Below are positions 5,334 to 6,850 of a stretch of 6,850 nt of DNA, piece after piece. The notes under the pieces are model-generated. The model did no database searches, was not told the origin of the DNA, and saw only the letters and a list, made by a program, of their open reading frames with translations. Every line of letters starts with the position of its first letter. Position 1 is the first letter of the stretch. Source of the DNA: JACMIU01 sp043763605 (GTDB lineage Bacteria; Armatimonadota; Armatimonadia; Armatimonadales; Armatimonadaceae); assembly GCA_043763605.1 (NCBI GenBank), contig JAYULM010000481.1, forward strand, positions 1 to 6,850, in the 5' to 3' direction. The translations under genes were made by a program, and so were the position numbers.

Positions 5334-6191
5334 TCACAGCCCGAGGTTTCGGAGCGACGTACGTACCTTGTCGGCGGACTCCTCAGCGTTCGGCGCGATG
5401 TCCTGCGGCGCGAGGATTTCGGCGGCGATATAGCCCGTGTAGCCCGCCGTTTTCAGACCGCGCAAAAACCCGTCCAGGTCGATCTCGCCTTCCCCGGGCA
5501 GGAGCCGTTCGCCGTCCTTCGCGCCACCCGGTCCGATGCCTTTCGGGGCGTCGTTGATATGCACATGCACGATCTGGGCGTCGGTCAGCGCGGCGACTTC
5601 CGGCTCGCCCGCGCCGGTCGTGTAACAATGGTACGAATCGACTAACAGCCCGATGTTTTCCCGCCCGATCTCGCGGATCAACTCCAGCGTAGTCGGAATG
5701 TTCGTCACCGTCGCGTACGGACCCGCCGCGTCCACCCCGCCCGCGCGCAAATGGTGCGGTCCGACCCATTCCAGCCCGAGCCGGATGCCGTTGTCGCCGA
5801 GAATGGTGCCCACTTCGCTAAACCGCCGCACCGTCCGCGCCATCCACTCGTCCTGCGGCACGTCGGACGACGGCAACATCCACGTCAGGCACCGCGTACA
5901 CCCGAGCGAGGCCATCAGTTCGGCTTGCGCGGGCAGTTTCGCGACGCCTTCGGCGAACGCCTCGTCGGTGTTGCGCCACTGCGCCTCGAGTCCGAACGTC
6001 GCCAGAACCACGCTTTTTTCCAGCAGATAATCGTTCGCCGCTGACAGGTCGCCGAGCGTTTCCACCAACTGCTTCGCCGCGCCCGCGTTGGTGTCCACGC
6101 CGCTAAAGCCGTGCCGCGCCGCGAGATCGACGAACTGCATCAGGTTCAGGTTGCCCGCGCCGAGGCGGGCGGAATTCAGGGATAATTTCAT
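5334..6191 (-). CDS. Sugar phosphate isomerase/epimerase family protein (xylose isomerase-like TIM barrel)
   Basis: This 285-residue protein fits the AP-endonuclease-2/xylose-isomerase-like TIM-barrel family in length and motifs. Likely divalent-metal ligands are E141 (LGLEWVGPHH), D185 and H188 (GLLVDSYHCY), H209/H211 (VHVHINDAP) and E258 (GYIAAEIL). The LPGEGEIDLDGFLRGLKTAGYTGYIAAE block (231-258) is characteristic of the family's last strands. Members isomerise or epimerise sugars and inositol derivatives, so the substrate cannot be told from this sequence. The start is the ATG at 6189-6191, with GGAG (6197-6200) 5 nt upstream. There is no signal peptide, so it should be cytoplasmic. The gene is divergent from the oligoendopeptidase gene and leads into the small membrane protein 18 nt downstream. 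Confidence 0.88.
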   Translation of the reverse strand: MKLSLNSARLGAGNLNLMQFVDLAARHGFSGVDTNAGAAKQLVETLGDLSAANDYLLEKSVVLATFGLEAQWRNTDEAFAEGVAKLPAQAELMASLGCTRCLTWMLPSSDVPQDEWMARTVRRFSEVGTILGDNGIRLGLEWVGPHHLRAGGVDAAGPYATVTNIPTTLELIREIGRENIGLLVDSYHCYTTGAGEPEVAALTDAQIVHVHINDAPKGIGPGGAKDGERLLPGEGEIDLDGFLRGLKTAGYTGYIAAEILAPQDIAPNAEESADKVRTSLRNLGL

Positions 6192-6252
6192 GGGTACTCC
6201 GCGCCGGATGATGCCGCCGCCGTGCGCCGTGCTTTTTCAGGGGCGCACGCTT

Positions 6253-6282
6253 GTTATACCCGGTGCCGCGAATCCGGCACAA
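6253..6282 (-). promoter_or_regulatory. Candidate promoter for the isomerase gene
   Basis: The minus strand carries TTGTGC (6277-6282), an 18-nt spacer and TATAAC (6253-6258). This would start transcription near 6246, giving a leader of about 55 nt that contains the GGAG ribosome site. The boxes match the sigma-70 consensus partly. They overlap the dyad at 6263-6280. Confidence 0.5.
6263..6280. promoter_or_regulatory. Dyad between divergent promoters, possible operator
   Basis: GTGCCG and CGGCAC form a perfect 6-bp inverted repeat around CGAATC. It lies between and partly over the promoter boxes of the isomerase gene and just upstream of the -10 for the peptidase gene. That position suits a repressor site acting on both genes, but no regulator gene is nearby and the match could be chance. 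Confidence 0.3.
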
Positions 6283-6284
6283 TA

Positions 6285-6293
6285 TGCTACAAT
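6285..6293 (+). promoter_or_regulatory. Extended -10 promoter close to the oligoendopeptidase start
   Basis: TGCTACAAT is a TGn-extended -10 box (TACAAT at 6288-6293). Its expected transcription start, about 7 nt downstream, falls at or next to the ATG at 6301. No -35 box is evident at the right distance and no Shine-Dalgarno site lies between, so the mRNA may be leaderless. Confidence 0.45.
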
Positions 6294-6300
6294 CGAAGCC

Positions 6301-6850
6301 ATGCAACATGCCTGCTTTTTCGATCCCACTGCCCCCCGCGACGAAGCCGATTCCCTGGCGCACGATTCCGCCCCGACCGACGACCTGCCGCTCTGGGACT
6401 CCGCCGCCTTCTTCCCCGCCCTCGATTCGCCCGAGTTCGACCGAGCGTTCGACCGCCTGATCGCCGGGATTGCCGCCCTGCGCGAGCTGTGGGACCGCGA
6501 GAACATCGCCGCGCGCACCCCGAACCCGCACCCCGCGACGGTGGAAATCGTCCGCGCCTATGAGGTGGCGACGAACACGTACAACGCGCTTCTGGACGAT
6601 TCGCGCGTCGTCAGCGGCTACATTTCCCTGTTCACCACTACCGACTCTCGCAACGCGCTGGCGCAGGCGAAGCGTAGCGAACTGCAGAAACACTACGTCA
6701 CGATGGGCGTCTGCGGCACGCGCTACACGGCGTTCTTAGGCTCGCTCGACCCCGACGCCCTGCTCGCCGCGTCGGAAACCGCGCGCGCGCACGAGTTTTA
6801 CCTGCGCGAGGCGCAGATCGCCGCCCGGCACCAGATGTCGCCCGCCGAGG
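6301..6850 (+). CDS. Oligoendopeptidase F-like M3 metallopeptidase, N-terminal part
   Basis: An open frame of 183 codons from the ATG at 6301 runs off the window without a stop. The translation contains LPLWDSAAFFPALDSPEFDR (residues 29-48), the opening typical of M3B peptidases ('WDLS.LYP.LDSPEF'). After it come GYISLFTTTDSRNALAQAK (106-124), TRYTAFLGSLDPDAL (140-154) and HEFYLREAQIAARHQMSPAE (164-183), all conserved helices of the PepF N-terminal domain. The zinc site HExxH would lie several hundred residues further on, outside the window, so activity cannot be confirmed. These cytoplasmic enzymes degrade short peptides. The gene is divergent from the isomerase gene. The ATG has no Shine-Dalgarno site but sits just after an extended -10 box. 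Confidence 0.88.
   Translation, partial: MQHACFFDPTAPRDEADSLAHDSAPTDDLPLWDSAAFFPALDSPEFDRAFDRLIAGIAALRELWDRENIAARTPNPHPATVEIVRAYEVATNTYNALLDDSRVVSGYISLFTTTDSRNALAQAKRSELQKHYVTMGVCGTRYTAFLGSLDPDALLAASETARAHEFYLREAQIAARHQMSPAE

Noticed and set aside
6103..6693. Minus-strand frame of 196 codons opposite the peptidase gene
   Set aside because: It overlaps the well-supported M3 peptidase frame and the divergent promoter region, and its product has no recognisable motif.

Overview
The window is high-GC bacterial chromosomal DNA carrying mostly housekeeping genes, with an unusual load of palindromic repeats in the gaps and in coding sequence. No rRNA, tRNA, CRISPR, transposase, integrase or phage gene is visible. 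The taxon cannot be fixed from the sequence. The mix of a secreted HEAT-repeat protein, a TIM-barrel sugar isomerase, an M3B peptidase and abundant hairpins would fit Armatimonadota, Planctomycetota or Chloroflexota; this is inference only.

Layout, right to left along the minus strand: a sugar-phosphate isomerase/epimerase-like TIM-barrel gene (5334-6191) is followed after 18 nt by a small one-membrane-segment protein (5016-5315). Next come a secreted HEAT-repeat protein (3492-4934), trpD (2246-3265), trpC (1214-2059) and a ribokinase gene, rbsK (117-1043). On the plus strand, divergent from the isomerase, the start of an oligoendopeptidase F-like gene (6301 onward) runs off the window. TrpD and TrpC catalyse two successive-but-one steps of tryptophan synthesis (anthranilate to PRA, then CdRP to indole-3-glycerol phosphate; TrpF lies between). 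RbsK phosphorylates ribose, and ribose 5-phosphate is the precursor of the PRPP used by TrpD, so a loose metabolic link is possible but not shown.

The most striking content is not genes. Each gap downstream of HEAT, trpD, trpC and rbsK is filled by a roughly 140-bp inverted repeat with near-perfect arms of 41-53 bp, lying 4-52 nt after the stop codon and, where visible, 27-35 nt before the next start. They share an outer arm but fall into two inner types, which alternate along the chromosome (type 2, 1, 2, 1 from left to right). Copies of one type differ by paired changes that keep the stem intact. Two other palindromes are lodged in genes: one in frame inside trpC, adding about 16 residues before the first barrel strand, and a perfect 26-bp hairpin that supplies the last codons and stop of the small membrane protein and part of a candidate promoter for the HEAT gene.
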